A stretch of DNA of 64,000 nucleotides, taken from NCBI RefSeq assembly GCF_900199405.1, contig NZ_LT963430.1, positions 1,116,001 to 1,180,000 on the forward strand, read 5' to 3'. Below, piece after piece: positions 34,861-42,497 of this stretch. Position numbers and translations under genes: made by a program. The stretch is from Beduinella massiliensis. GTDB taxonomy: Bacteria > Bacillota > Clostridia > Christensenellales > Aristaeellaceae. A model generated the notes under the pieces. The model was not told the origin of the DNA, did not search any database, and worked only from the letters and a program-made list of their open reading frames with translations. How positions within the stretch are numbered: the first letter of the stretch is position 1; the number at the start of each line of letters is the position of its first letter.

Positions 34861-35733
34861 CTATTTTTTTGCCATCGCGGCCTTATACCGTCCTGGCGGC
34901 ATCTGCGTGTGCTTTTTGAAGCAGCGGATGAAGTTTGCATAGTCGTTGAAGCCCGAAAGCGTGCAGGCTTCCGATACGCTGCGCCCGTCGCACAGCAGCG
35001 ATTTGGCCAGCGCGATGCGCTTTAAGATGATGTAGTTCTGCAAGGAACAGTGGGTTTCTTCCTTGAAACGGCGGCTGAGGTACGATTTGTTGAGAAAGAA
35101 GTGCCCCGCGATTTCGTCGAGCGTGAGCGCGCGGGTAAGGTTCTGATTGATGTACTGCATTACGCCCTGTGAGAGCTCCGGCATCGTGCTGCGCCCTTCG
35201 TAGGTGGAGGCGCTGAAGGCATGGTTGATGAGCACCAGCATCTGCACGAGGTAGGTGAACGCGAGCACGTCGCCGCCGTAGTCCGAGGAAGCGAGGGCGG
35301 TGTGCAGCTGGTCCGTGAGGGAGAGGTAGTCGTCCAGCGCGCGCCCTTTGAGGCAGAGGATGTTGCCCTCGGCGTTGAGGTCGCGCGAAAAGCAGGCGAG
35401 CAGGTCCGTTTCCTGCGTGCAGACGCTGCGCACCAACTCGGGCTGAAAGTGGGTAGCGACGCGCTCGTAAGGTTCGCCGCCGGAGACGACGTAGCGGTGG
35501 AGCTGAAAGCTGTTGAGCACGATCAGGTTGCCGCGGACGAGGTGAAACTTTCGATCCTCCACGTAAAAGTCGGCGTCTCCGCCGAGAAAGAGGTGACATT
35601 CGTAGACGTCGTGCATGTGGTAGGCGATGGACTGCCCGCCCGCCGTCAGCATGTGGTGGCTGCGGATGGGCTCCGTAAAGCGCTCCAGCTGCGGCGCGGA
35701 CGCGCGGGCAGAGAGGGTGGCGCGGATATCCAT
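34861..35733 (-). CDS. AraC-family transcriptional regulator
   Basis: A 290-aa regulator with an N-terminal cupin-type sensing domain (AYHMHDVYECHLFLGGDADFYVEDRKFHLVRGNLIVLNS, about 35-80) and a C-terminal double helix-turn-helix (about 190-288, including LTLDEIAGHFFLNKSYLSRRFKEET and SVSEACTLSGFNDYANFIRCFKKHTQMPPGRY). The start has AGGAGGG 8 nt upstream. The reading frame continues far upstream across the LacI gene, but that part is antisense-frame noise. Typical targets are carbohydrate genes. Confidence 0.94.
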   Translation of the reverse strand: MDIRATLSARASAPQLERFTEPIRSHHMLTAGGQSIAYHMHDVYECHLFLGGDADFYVEDRKFHLVRGNLIVLNSFQLHRYVVSGGEPYERVATHFQPELVRSVCTQETDLLACFSRDLNAEGNILCLKGRALDDYLSLTDQLHTALASSDYGGDVLAFTYLVQMLVLINHAFSASTYEGRSTMPELSQGVMQYINQNLTRALTLDEIAGHFFLNKSYLSRRFKEETHCSLQNYIILKRIALAKSLLCDGRSVSEACTLSGFNDYANFIRCFKKHTQMPPGRYKAAMAKK

Positions 35734-35758
35734 GTGCAACCCTCCTTTGCTTTGCTCC

Positions 35759-35821
35759 ATTATACCATGAAAAACAGACAAAGAAAGTAAAGAGATGCAA
35801 TATTTCAATAAAACAATGCAA
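35759..35821 (-). promoter_or_regulatory. AraC gene promoter with direct repeats
   Basis: A minus-strand TATAAT (plus 35759-35764) without a strong -35. Two direct repeats ATGCAA (35795-35800 and 35816-35821) are spaced 21 bp, two helical turns, about where an AraC-type regulator binds, suggesting autoregulation. Confidence 0.5.
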
Positions 35822-35858
35822 GGAATTCTGCGCGCTTTTGCGTTAAGATGAGGCTGTA

Positions 35859-36914
35859 TCAGCCGAGCGCGCGCGGCCCGAGGCGCGCGCCGCAGCTTTC
35901 GCGCACGACGAGGGAAGCCTCCCGAATCTGCGAAAAGACGATGGGCTCGCCGCCCTGCGCACCGATCAGCTCCTGAATGGCGCTGCGGCCGTGGTCGGCG
36001 GGGTGCAGATCCACCGTGGTGAGCGGCGGATCGGTATAGGGCGTGAAGAACTGGTTGTCGCATCCGATGAGGGCCATGTCCTCCGGCACGCGAAGGCCCA
36101 TGCGCCGAAGCTGGCGCAGCGCCCCCAGCGCGACCAGGTCGTTGATCGCGATCAGCGCGGTCGGCCACTGCTCCTTGGGCAGGCGGGAGAGCAGCTTGAG
36201 CACGCCCAGCTCGCCGTCTTCCGGGGCGTAGCCCGCCTCGTGGCGGTATTCGCTGACGACCGAAAGGCCCAGGCGCGCCATTTCGCAAAGAAAGCTTCGC
36301 TCGCGCTCGCCGGAGGAGCGCACCTCGTGCGAACCGCCCAGAAAGGCGATGCGCCGGTGGCCCAGGCCGTACAGGTGGCTCAGGCTCAGCCGCACGCTGG
36401 AGGAGAGGTCGCTGCTGATGGTGATACAGTGCAGCCCCTCGATGGGCGGACAGATTGTGACGATGGGCATGGCGCTTTGCAGGCGCGACAGCTCGCGCAC
36501 GACGCCCTCGCTCGGCGCGCCCTCGACGATGCCGCCTACCAGCAGCGCGCCGTCGAGCCGCTGCTCGATCAGCCGGTCGACGAGGCCGTCCGGGATGCCT
36601 GCGCCCAGGGGCGTATAGTACGTTACCAGCGCGTAGCCGCCGCGCGAGGCCTCCTGCGTCGCCGCGTCGAACAGCTCCGCATAATAGGGATGGCCGACGC
36701 TGGGGATGACGATGCCCAGCAGGCGCGACTTGCGCTGATACAGCCCGCGGGCGATGGAACTGGGGCGGTAGTTTCGCCGTAACATGACCTCGGTCACGCG
36801 CTCCTTCGTTCTGGCGCTGACCCCCTTCGCCCCGCTCAGCACGCGGGAAACGGTAGCGATGGATACGCCCGCTTCCTGCGCGATGTCGTAAATGGTCGCC
36901 TGTTCGCCTGCCAT
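35859..36914 (-). CDS. LacI-family transcriptional regulator
   Basis: A 351-aa repressor with the N-terminal helix-turn-helix and hinge (TIYDIAQEAGVSIATVSRVLSGAKGVSARTKERVTEVM, about residues 7-45) and a sugar-binding core domain ending in DPPLTTVDLHP and related segments. GGAGG precedes the ATG. It is divergent from the SBP operon at 37423-45387, whose promoter region carries two palindromes, so it probably represses that polysaccharide locus and itself. Confidence 0.95.
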   Translation of the reverse strand: MAGEQATIYDIAQEAGVSIATVSRVLSGAKGVSARTKERVTEVMLRRNYRPSSIARGLYQRKSRLLGIVIPSVGHPYYAELFDAATQEASRGGYALVTYYTPLGAGIPDGLVDRLIEQRLDGALLVGGIVEGAPSEGVVRELSRLQSAMPIVTICPPIEGLHCITISSDLSSSVRLSLSHLYGLGHRRIAFLGGSHEVRSSGERERSFLCEMARLGLSVVSEYRHEAGYAPEDGELGVLKLLSRLPKEQWPTALIAINDLVALGALRQLRRMGLRVPEDMALIGCDNQFFTPYTDPPLTTVDLHPADHGRSAIQELIGAQGGEPIVFSQIREASLVVRESCGARLGPRALG

Positions 36915-37008
36915 AATGACCGCCTCCTTCTTGCGTGTACCCGTACCGAAAGGGCGGCGGATGCATCCTGCCCCTTCTCTTTTGTGGGGAAACCAATACG
37001 CTATATAG

Positions 37009-37037
37009 AGTATATCACAATCCGTAAGCGCTTACAA
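37009..37037 (-). promoter_or_regulatory. LacI gene promoter
   Basis: On the minus strand TTGTAA (37032-37037), 17-bp spacer, TATACT (37009-37014). The palindrome at 37024-37035 sits between the two boxes. Confidence 0.7.
37024..37035. promoter_or_regulatory. LacI/CcpA-type operator 1
   Basis: Perfect palindrome GTAAGCGCTTAC with a central CG. It matches the catabolite-responsive (cre) consensus TGWAANCGNTNWCA at 13 of 14 positions when flanks are included, so it may bind CcpA, the local LacI protein, or both. It overlaps the LacI promoter. Confidence 0.75.
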
Positions 37038-37147
37038 TGGCGCGCTGAAAGTTTTGTCATTTTAAAAAACTTAGGCAACCGAAAAACAGAAAAATAGCCA
37101 GCTTTTAAAATTTTTTATAGAAATTGAGGAAAATTTGCAGCACATAC

Positions 37148-37176
37148 TTGACATGGAATGGGACAATGCCTATAAT
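37148..37176 (+). promoter_or_regulatory. Consensus promoter of the SBP/polysaccharide operon
   Basis: TTGACA (37148-37153), 17-bp spacer, TATAAT (37171-37176), a full consensus sigma-A promoter, with start near 37183. Such a strong promoter normally needs tight repression, consistent with the operators on both sides. Confidence 0.9.
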
Positions 37177-37182
37177 TCTATC

Positions 37183-37422
37183 AGATCGAGAAACGATAAT
37201 TGCTTTTGATAAAATAGTAAGGGCTTACAGAAATTCCGGATTTTGACGCAAATGGCAAAGGTTTTGCGCAGGAGGAACCAAGGCGCCTGCGGGCAGTGCG
37301 GAAAGCAAAAAAAACCGCTCGAAGGCGGTCTGAATGCGTGGCGAAGGCCTGTCATAAAACCTTTACGTTTTGTGCCCAACGGATGGGAGCATCCGTGAAA
37401 TAATAATAGGAGGAACTCAACC
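37183..37422 (+). ncRNA. Long structured 5' leader of the SBP gene with shared 15-nt motif
   Basis: About 240 nt precede the ATG. It contains a GCGCAGG...CCTGCG stem, an A-tract followed by an ACCGC/GCGGT hairpin (about 37305-37330; the minus strand of this piece looks like a terminator), then TTTTGTGCCCAACGG (37368-37382) and a CGGATG/CATCCG hairpin, then AGGAGG. The arrangement parallels the leader of the unrelated SBP gene at 13798-15690. Confidence 0.55.
37217..37228. promoter_or_regulatory. LacI/CcpA-type operator 2
   Basis: GTAAGGGCTTAC, one mismatch from a perfect palindrome and from operator 1. It lies about 35 bp downstream of the predicted start of the SBP transcript, and 193 bp from operator 1, a geometry suited to roadblock or looping repression. 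Confidence 0.65.
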
Positions 37423-38682
37423 ATGAAAAAGCTTCTTGCTCTGCTCATGTCCCTGATGATGGTGGCATCTCTGGTGCCTTCCATGGTGCTGGCGGACGAC
37501 ACCGTCACCCTGAAGGTCACCTGCTGGGACGTGGCGACGACCCCGTACTACGAGGCGATCAAGACCGGCTATGAGGCCGCGAACCCGAACGTGAAGATCG
37601 AGTGGATCGACATCGCTTCGCAGGACTACAACACCAAGGTTTCCACGATGCTGTCCGGCGGCGACGATTCGGACATCATGATCGTCAAGGAACTGTCCGA
37701 CCTGCAGAACTGGCTCAACGCCGGCTTCGCGGTCAACCTCGACGAGAAGATCGCTTCTACCGGCTACGACATGACCAAGTATGCCGGCATGGACAAGTGC
37801 TACACGGATCCGGCGACGGGCGCCTACTACGCGCTGCCGTTCCGCGCGGACTTCTGGGTCATGTTCTACAACAAGAACCTCTTCGACGAGGCTGGCGTCG
37901 CCTATCCCACCAACGACATGACGTGGGACGAGTACGCTGAGCTCGCCAAGAAGATGACCGACGCCGACAAGGGCAACTACGGCACGCACTACCACACCTG
38001 GCTTTCCGCGGTCGCGAACTGGGCGGTGTGCGACGGCGTGAACACGCTGGCCGACGGCGACTACGAAGACCTCAAGTACTTCTACAACCTGTACATGGAT
38101 CTGGAAGACGCGGGCGCCTGCATGCCTTACGACGAAGTGAAGGCTGCCAACCTGCACTACTCCGGCGCCTTCGCCAAGGGCAACATCGCCATGCTGCCCA
38201 TGGGCTACTGGTACGTCTCCACGCTGATCGGCTATCAGAAGGACGGCACCGCGAACTTTGACTTCGGCATCACCGCTGTTCCGCACCTGGACGGCGTGGC
38301 CGCCGGTTCTTCCTTCGGTTCCCCGACGGGCGTTGCCATCAACGCCAAGAGCGCGAACCAGGATGCCGCGTGGGACTTCATCTCCTGGCTGTGCTCTGAG
38401 GAAGGCGCGAAGGTCGTCGCCGCCACCGGCACCCGCCCCGCTTACGTGAGCGACGCGGTTGCGGAGGTCATGGCTTCCGCCGACGGCTTCCCGCAGGACG
38501 ACGCCAGCAAGGCCGCGCTGCTGCCGACCAACATCGCGCTCGAGTGGCCGATCGGCGACGGCGTCAGCGAGATCAAGACGATCGTCAACGAAGAGCATAC
38601 GCTCATCATGTCCCGTGAACTGTCCGTGGACGAGGGCATCCAGGAGATGGAAGACCGCGTCGCGGAAGTGCTGGGCGAGTAA
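37423..38682 (+). CDS. Sugar ABC transporter solute-binding protein (family 1)
   Basis: A 419-aa SBP with signal peptide (about 1-25, cleavage near VLA|DD) and no lipobox cysteine. The mature part has family 1 features: an N-terminal VTLKVTCWDVATTPYYEAIKTGYEAANPNVKIEW segment, GGDDSDIMIVKE, YALPFRADFWVMFYNKNLFDEAG and a C-terminal AAWDFISWLCSEEGAKVVAATGTRPA. AGGAGG lies 9 nt before the ATG. It binds oligosaccharides for the following permeases; the downstream lyase and GH88 genes suggest uronate-containing sugars. Confidence 0.94.
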   Translation: MKKLLALLMSLMMVASLVPSMVLADDTVTLKVTCWDVATTPYYEAIKTGYEAANPNVKIEWIDIASQDYNTKVSTMLSGGDDSDIMIVKELSDLQNWLNAGFAVNLDEKIASTGYDMTKYAGMDKCYTDPATGAYYALPFRADFWVMFYNKNLFDEAGVAYPTNDMTWDEYAELAKKMTDADKGNYGTHYHTWLSAVANWAVCDGVNTLADGDYEDLKYFYNLYMDLEDAGACMPYDEVKAANLHYSGAFAKGNIAMLPMGYWYVSTLIGYQKDGTANFDFGITAVPHLDGVAAGSSFGSPTGVAINAKSANQDAAWDFISWLCSEEGAKVVAATGTRPAYVSDAVAEVMASADGFPQDDASKAALLPTNIALEWPIGDGVSEIKTIVNEEHTLIMSRELSVDEGIQEMEDRVAEVLGE

Positions 38683-38692
38683 TCCGGCATGA

Positions 38693-38728
38693 AGGGGGAG
38701 GGCGAATGTCGTCCCTCCCCCTCTCTTT
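38693..38728 (+). terminator. Hairpin between the SBP and permease genes (attenuator)
   Basis: AGGGGGAGGG/CCCTCCCCCT, a 10-bp stem with a 10-nt loop followed by CTCTTT. It lies about 10 nt after the SBP stop codon. Confidence 0.75.
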
Positions 38729-38838
38729 GCGTCCGTTCGCCTGAAAATGGGTACGCGCGGCGCGCCTATTTTGAGACGAACGGGCCGAAAGGCACCCGTC
38801 TTGAACATCCTATCAAAAAGGACAAGGAGGCAAACGAG

Positions 38839-39789
38839 ATGGCACAGAGCGCAGCGCCCAAACAGCACAAGATGAGCAGGCTTGAAAAACGCAACACGTT
38901 GATCGCCTATTCATTCCTGGCGCCCAACTTCATCGGATTCCTGGTCTTCACGTTCATTCCGGTCATCTTCTCGATCATCCTCGCCTTCCTGAACTGGAAC
39001 GGCGGCGCGGTGGATCAGATCACCTTCGCGGGGCTGGATAACTTCCGCACCATCTTCAAGAATTTCAGCTTCACGCGCTCGAACCTCGGCATCGCGCTCA
39101 AGAACACGGTGTGCTACACCCTCGCCACCGTGCCGCTGACCATCGCGTTTGCGCTGGGCCTCGCGCTGGTGCTCAACAAGGCGGTCAAGGGCGCGAACTT
39201 CTTCCGCGCGGCGTTCTTCTTCCCGTACGTCGCCTCCCTGGTCGCGATCTGCGTGTGCTGGAACTTCCTGCTCATGAAGACCGGCCCCGTCAACCAGATT
39301 CTCGGCGCGATCGGCATCAACGTCGGCAAGAGCTGGACGCAGAGCCGCGACCTGGCGATCTGGTCGATCATCATCGTCAGCGTCTGGCGCAACGCGGGCT
39401 ACTACATGGTCATGTACCTGGCGGGCCTGCAGGGCGTGCCGGGCGAGCTGTACGAGGCCGCTACGATGGACGGCGCGAACGGCTGGCAGAAGTTCTGGAA
39501 GGTGACCATGCCGATGCTGACCCCGACCACGTTCTTCGTGTCCATCATGATGGTCATCTCCTGCTTCAAGATTTACGACGTCGTCGCTATCATGACCGAG
39601 GGCGGTCCTGGGCGTGCGACGAAGATGCTGGTCACCTACATCTACGAGCTCAGCTTCGGCGGGCCGAACATCGCGACCACCGCGCAGTACGGCGTCGCCA
39701 GCGCGGTCTCCATGGTGCTGCTGGCCATCGTGCTGCTGGTCACGTTCGTTCAGTTCCGGGCTGAGAAAAAATGGGTCAATTACATGTAA
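38839..39789 (+). CDS. Sugar ABC transporter permease (MalF/UgpA type)
   Basis: A 316-aa permease with six helices. AAGGAGG lies 7 nt before the ATG 38839; the frame extends upstream across the attenuator hairpin and is not used. The segment FLAPNFIGFLVFTFIPVIFSIILAFLNWNG is typical of this family, and the EAA loop appears as YEAATMDGANGWQKFWKVTMPML. It pairs with the next permease. Confidence 0.94.
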   Translation: MAQSAAPKQHKMSRLEKRNTLIAYSFLAPNFIGFLVFTFIPVIFSIILAFLNWNGGAVDQITFAGLDNFRTIFKNFSFTRSNLGIALKNTVCYTLATVPLTIAFALGLALVLNKAVKGANFFRAAFFFPYVASLVAICVCWNFLLMKTGPVNQILGAIGINVGKSWTQSRDLAIWSIIIVSVWRNAGYYMVMYLAGLQGVPGELYEAATMDGANGWQKFWKVTMPMLTPTTFFVSIMMVISCFKIYDVVAIMTEGGPGRATKMLVTYIYELSFGGPNIATTAQYGVASAVSMVLLAIVLLVTFVQFRAEKKWVNYM

Positions 39790-39806
39790 GAAAGGAGGAA
39801 GCTCAC

Positions 39807-40673
39807 ATGACTGCTGTAGCTGCCAAGAAAAAGTCTTCCGCTCCGCTGACGGCCGGAAAGGTCGTCGGCCGCATCGTGCTCTACGCGTTCCTGATCTTTT
39901 TCCTGATCGTCGCCCTGGTTCCGTTCGTGTGGATGATTTCCTCCTCGCTCAAGACGAGTACGGACGTGTTCACCATCCCCATGCACTGGATTCCCGAAAC
40001 CTTCCGCTTCGAAAACTACGTGGAAATCTGGCAGAAGGTGCCGCTGCTCACGTACTTTAAGAACACCGCCGTCGTCGCGATTGTCGTCACCTTCATGCAG
40101 ATTCTGACCTCCTCCTTCGCGGCGTACGCCTTTGCGAAGATGCAGTTCAAGGGACGCGACCTGCTGTTCATGTGCTACATCGGCACCATCGCGGTGCCGT
40201 GGCAGGTCTACATGGTGCCGCAGTTCATCATGATGCGCAACATCGGCCTGTACGACACGCTGTGGTCGCTGGTGGTGCTCCAGTCGTTTTCCGCGTTCGG
40301 CGTGTTCCTGATGCGCCAGTTCTACCTGGGCATTCCCAACGAGCTGAGCGAGGCGGCCCGTATCGACGGCCTGAGCGAGTACGGCATCTGGGCGCGCATC
40401 GTGCTGCCGCTGGCCAAGCCCGCCATCGCGACGCTGTGCATCTTTACGTTCGTCAACACCTGGAACGACTACATGGGCCCCCTGATCTACCTGACCAGCG
40501 ATCTCAACAAGACCATCCAGGTCGGCCTGCGCCGCTTCATCCAGGCGTACACGGCCGATTACAACCTGATCATGGCCGCGTCGCTGTGCTCCCTGGTCCC
40601 GGTCACCGTCGTCTTCCTGTTCCTGCAGCGCTACTTCATCGAGGGTATCGCGACGACCGGCCTGAAGGGCTGA
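39807..40673 (+). CDS. Sugar ABC transporter permease (MalG/UgpE type)
   Basis: A 288-aa permease with the N-terminal LVPFVWMISSSLKTSTDVF segment and the EAA loop SEAARIDGLSEYGIWARIVLPLAKP characteristic of the MalG type. AAAGGAGG lies upstream of ATG 39807. As in other members of this class no ATPase is in the operon. Confidence 0.94.
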   Translation: MTAVAAKKKSSAPLTAGKVVGRIVLYAFLIFFLIVALVPFVWMISSSLKTSTDVFTIPMHWIPETFRFENYVEIWQKVPLLTYFKNTAVVAIVVTFMQILTSSFAAYAFAKMQFKGRDLLFMCYIGTIAVPWQVYMVPQFIMMRNIGLYDTLWSLVVLQSFSAFGVFLMRQFYLGIPNELSEAARIDGLSEYGIWARIVLPLAKPAIATLCIFTFVNTWNDYMGPLIYLTSDLNKTIQVGLRRFIQAYTADYNLIMAASLCSLVPVTVVFLFLQRYFIEGIATTGLKG

Positions 40674-40677
40674 TGCC

Positions 40678-42495
40678 ATGTTTGACGAATATCTAAAACT
40701 TCATCCTCTGCATGCGCTCCTTGCCTCCCGGGGGGAGCGCATTTCCTTTCCCGCGGCCGCCGACCGGGCGGCGTGGGCGCGCGTCTCGCCGGCTGCGCGA
40801 GAAGAGATTCTCGCGGCGGCGGACGCGTTTCTGGGCGCGGGCTATCCGATGCTTACCGCCACGCAGTTCCTCGCCTTTGTGCGCGACGGTTCGCGTCAGG
40901 CGTACGAGCGCCCGTACTTCGAGCGCCGGCGCCACCTGCTCTGCTGCGCGCTGGCCGAGTGCCTGACGCGGGAGGGGCGCTACCTGGACGACGTGGTGGA
41001 CGGCCTCTTCTGTATCTGCGAGGAGACGTTCTGGGGCATCAGCGCGCACAACGGCTCGGATCACCCGGGCATGCGCCCGCAGAAGGAGCGCCCCCTGCCG
41101 GACGCGAAGAACCCCTACATCGACCTGTTTGCCGCGCAGACGGCCTCCACGGTCGCGTGGGTCTGCTTTCTGCTTAGGGACGCGCTGGACGGCGTGTCGC
41201 CCCTGCTCGTCCGCCGCGCGCAGGACGAGACGGAGCGGCGCATCTTTGAGCCCTTTATGTATAGGGACGACTTCTGGTGGATGGGCATGATCCGCAGCGA
41301 CGTGAACAACTGGACGCCGTGGATCGTTTCCAACGTCATGGATGCGATGCGCCTTTGGGAGACGGACGACCGTCGGCTGGCCGAGGGGCTTTCGCGCGGA
41401 CTGCGCATGCTGGACAGCTACCTTCGCGTGATGCCGCCGGACGGCGGGTGCGACGAGGGCGCGGGCTATTGGAACATGGCGGGCGGGGCGCTGCTTTGCT
41501 GCCTGGAGCACGTGATGGACGCGACGGGCGGGCGCGTAAGCTTCTTTGACGACGCCCACATTCACGCCATCGGCGCGTTCCCGCTCAGGGCGCACATCGC
41601 CGGGCCGTACTACCTGAACTTCGCGGACTGCGACGCGCGGCCCATGCTGGACGGAGAGCGCGTCTACCGCTACGGCGAGTACACGAAGGACGAGGCGCTC
41701 AGGGCGCTGGGCGCCCAGATCGCCCATGAGGATCCGCGTGTGCTGCCCGTGGACACGCCGGAAACCTACCGCGTGCTGTGCAAGCTGTTCCGCCCTGTGG
41801 GGGAGGCGAAGCCCCCGGAGGCGGAGGCGGACGTGTGCCTGCCGGACCTTCAGGTCTGGGCCGGGCGGCGCGGCGGCCTGTTTGGCGCGATGAAGGGCGG
41901 CCACAACGCAGAAAACCACAACCACAACGACGTGGGCGCGTTCCTGCTCTACGTGGACGGAGAACCGGCGGTCGTGGACGTGGGCAACATGGTCTACACG
42001 GCGCAGACGTTCGGGCTGGAGCGCTACACGCTCTTCAACACGCGCAGCAAGAACCACAACCTGCCGCTGATCGGAGAATACGAGCAGGCGGCGGGCCGGA
42101 CGCATTGCGCGCGGGACGTCCGCTTTTTGCAGGGCGGCATGGAGATGGACATCGCGGCCGCCTACCCGGAGGAGGCGGGGGCTTTGCGCCTGCATCGCCG
42201 TTGTACCCTTACGGAGGATGCGTTCACGCTGACCGACGCCATGGAGCTGTCGAGCGCGCAGGCCGTCACCTGGGTTTTCATGCTGCGCCAGGAGCCCAGG
42301 GTTTCAAAGGACGCCGTGGCCTTCGGAAAGCTCGCGCTCTCGGTTCCGTCGGGCTGCGACATACAATATGAAGAAATCCCCGTGACGGACGCGCGCATGG
42401 CGGGAAACTTCCCCGGAAGCTTTTACCGGCTGACCGTCCGTTCGGCGGCCGCGCCGCGTCACGAGGCGTCGTTCACTTTTTCGAGGAGGCCCTGA
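40678..42495 (+). CDS. Heparinase II/III-family polysaccharide lyase-like protein
   Basis: A 605-aa protein with an N-terminal alpha/alpha barrel (about 1-370) and a C-terminal beta-sandwich of the heparinase II/III type (about 385-600) with the diagnostic GGHNAENHNHNDVGAFLLYVDG segment (around H409), whose His/Asn residues belong to the active site. The family cleaves uronate-containing polysaccharides by elimination. There is no signal peptide, so it is expected to act in the cytoplasm on imported oligosaccharides. It follows the permease by 4 bp and precedes a DUF2264 gene by 2 bp. Confidence 0.9.
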   Translation: MFDEYLKLHPLHALLASRGERISFPAAADRAAWARVSPAAREEILAAADAFLGAGYPMLTATQFLAFVRDGSRQAYERPYFERRRHLLCCALAECLTREGRYLDDVVDGLFCICEETFWGISAHNGSDHPGMRPQKERPLPDAKNPYIDLFAAQTASTVAWVCFLLRDALDGVSPLLVRRAQDETERRIFEPFMYRDDFWWMGMIRSDVNNWTPWIVSNVMDAMRLWETDDRRLAEGLSRGLRMLDSYLRVMPPDGGCDEGAGYWNMAGGALLCCLEHVMDATGGRVSFFDDAHIHAIGAFPLRAHIAGPYYLNFADCDARPMLDGERVYRYGEYTKDEALRALGAQIAHEDPRVLPVDTPETYRVLCKLFRPVGEAKPPEAEADVCLPDLQVWAGRRGGLFGAMKGGHNAENHNHNDVGAFLLYVDGEPAVVDVGNMVYTAQTFGLERYTLFNTRSKNHNLPLIGEYEQAAGRTHCARDVRFLQGGMEMDIAAAYPEEAGALRLHRRCTLTEDAFTLTDAMELSSAQAVTWVFMLRQEPRVSKDAVAFGKLALSVPSGCDIQYEEIPVTDARMAGNFPGSFYRLTVRSAAAPRHEASFTFSRRP

Positions 42496-42497
42496 AG

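Noticed and set aside
35734-36996. N-terminal extension of the AraC frame across the LacI gene
   Set aside because: Only the last 290 residues resemble a protein family and they have their own start and ribosome-binding site.
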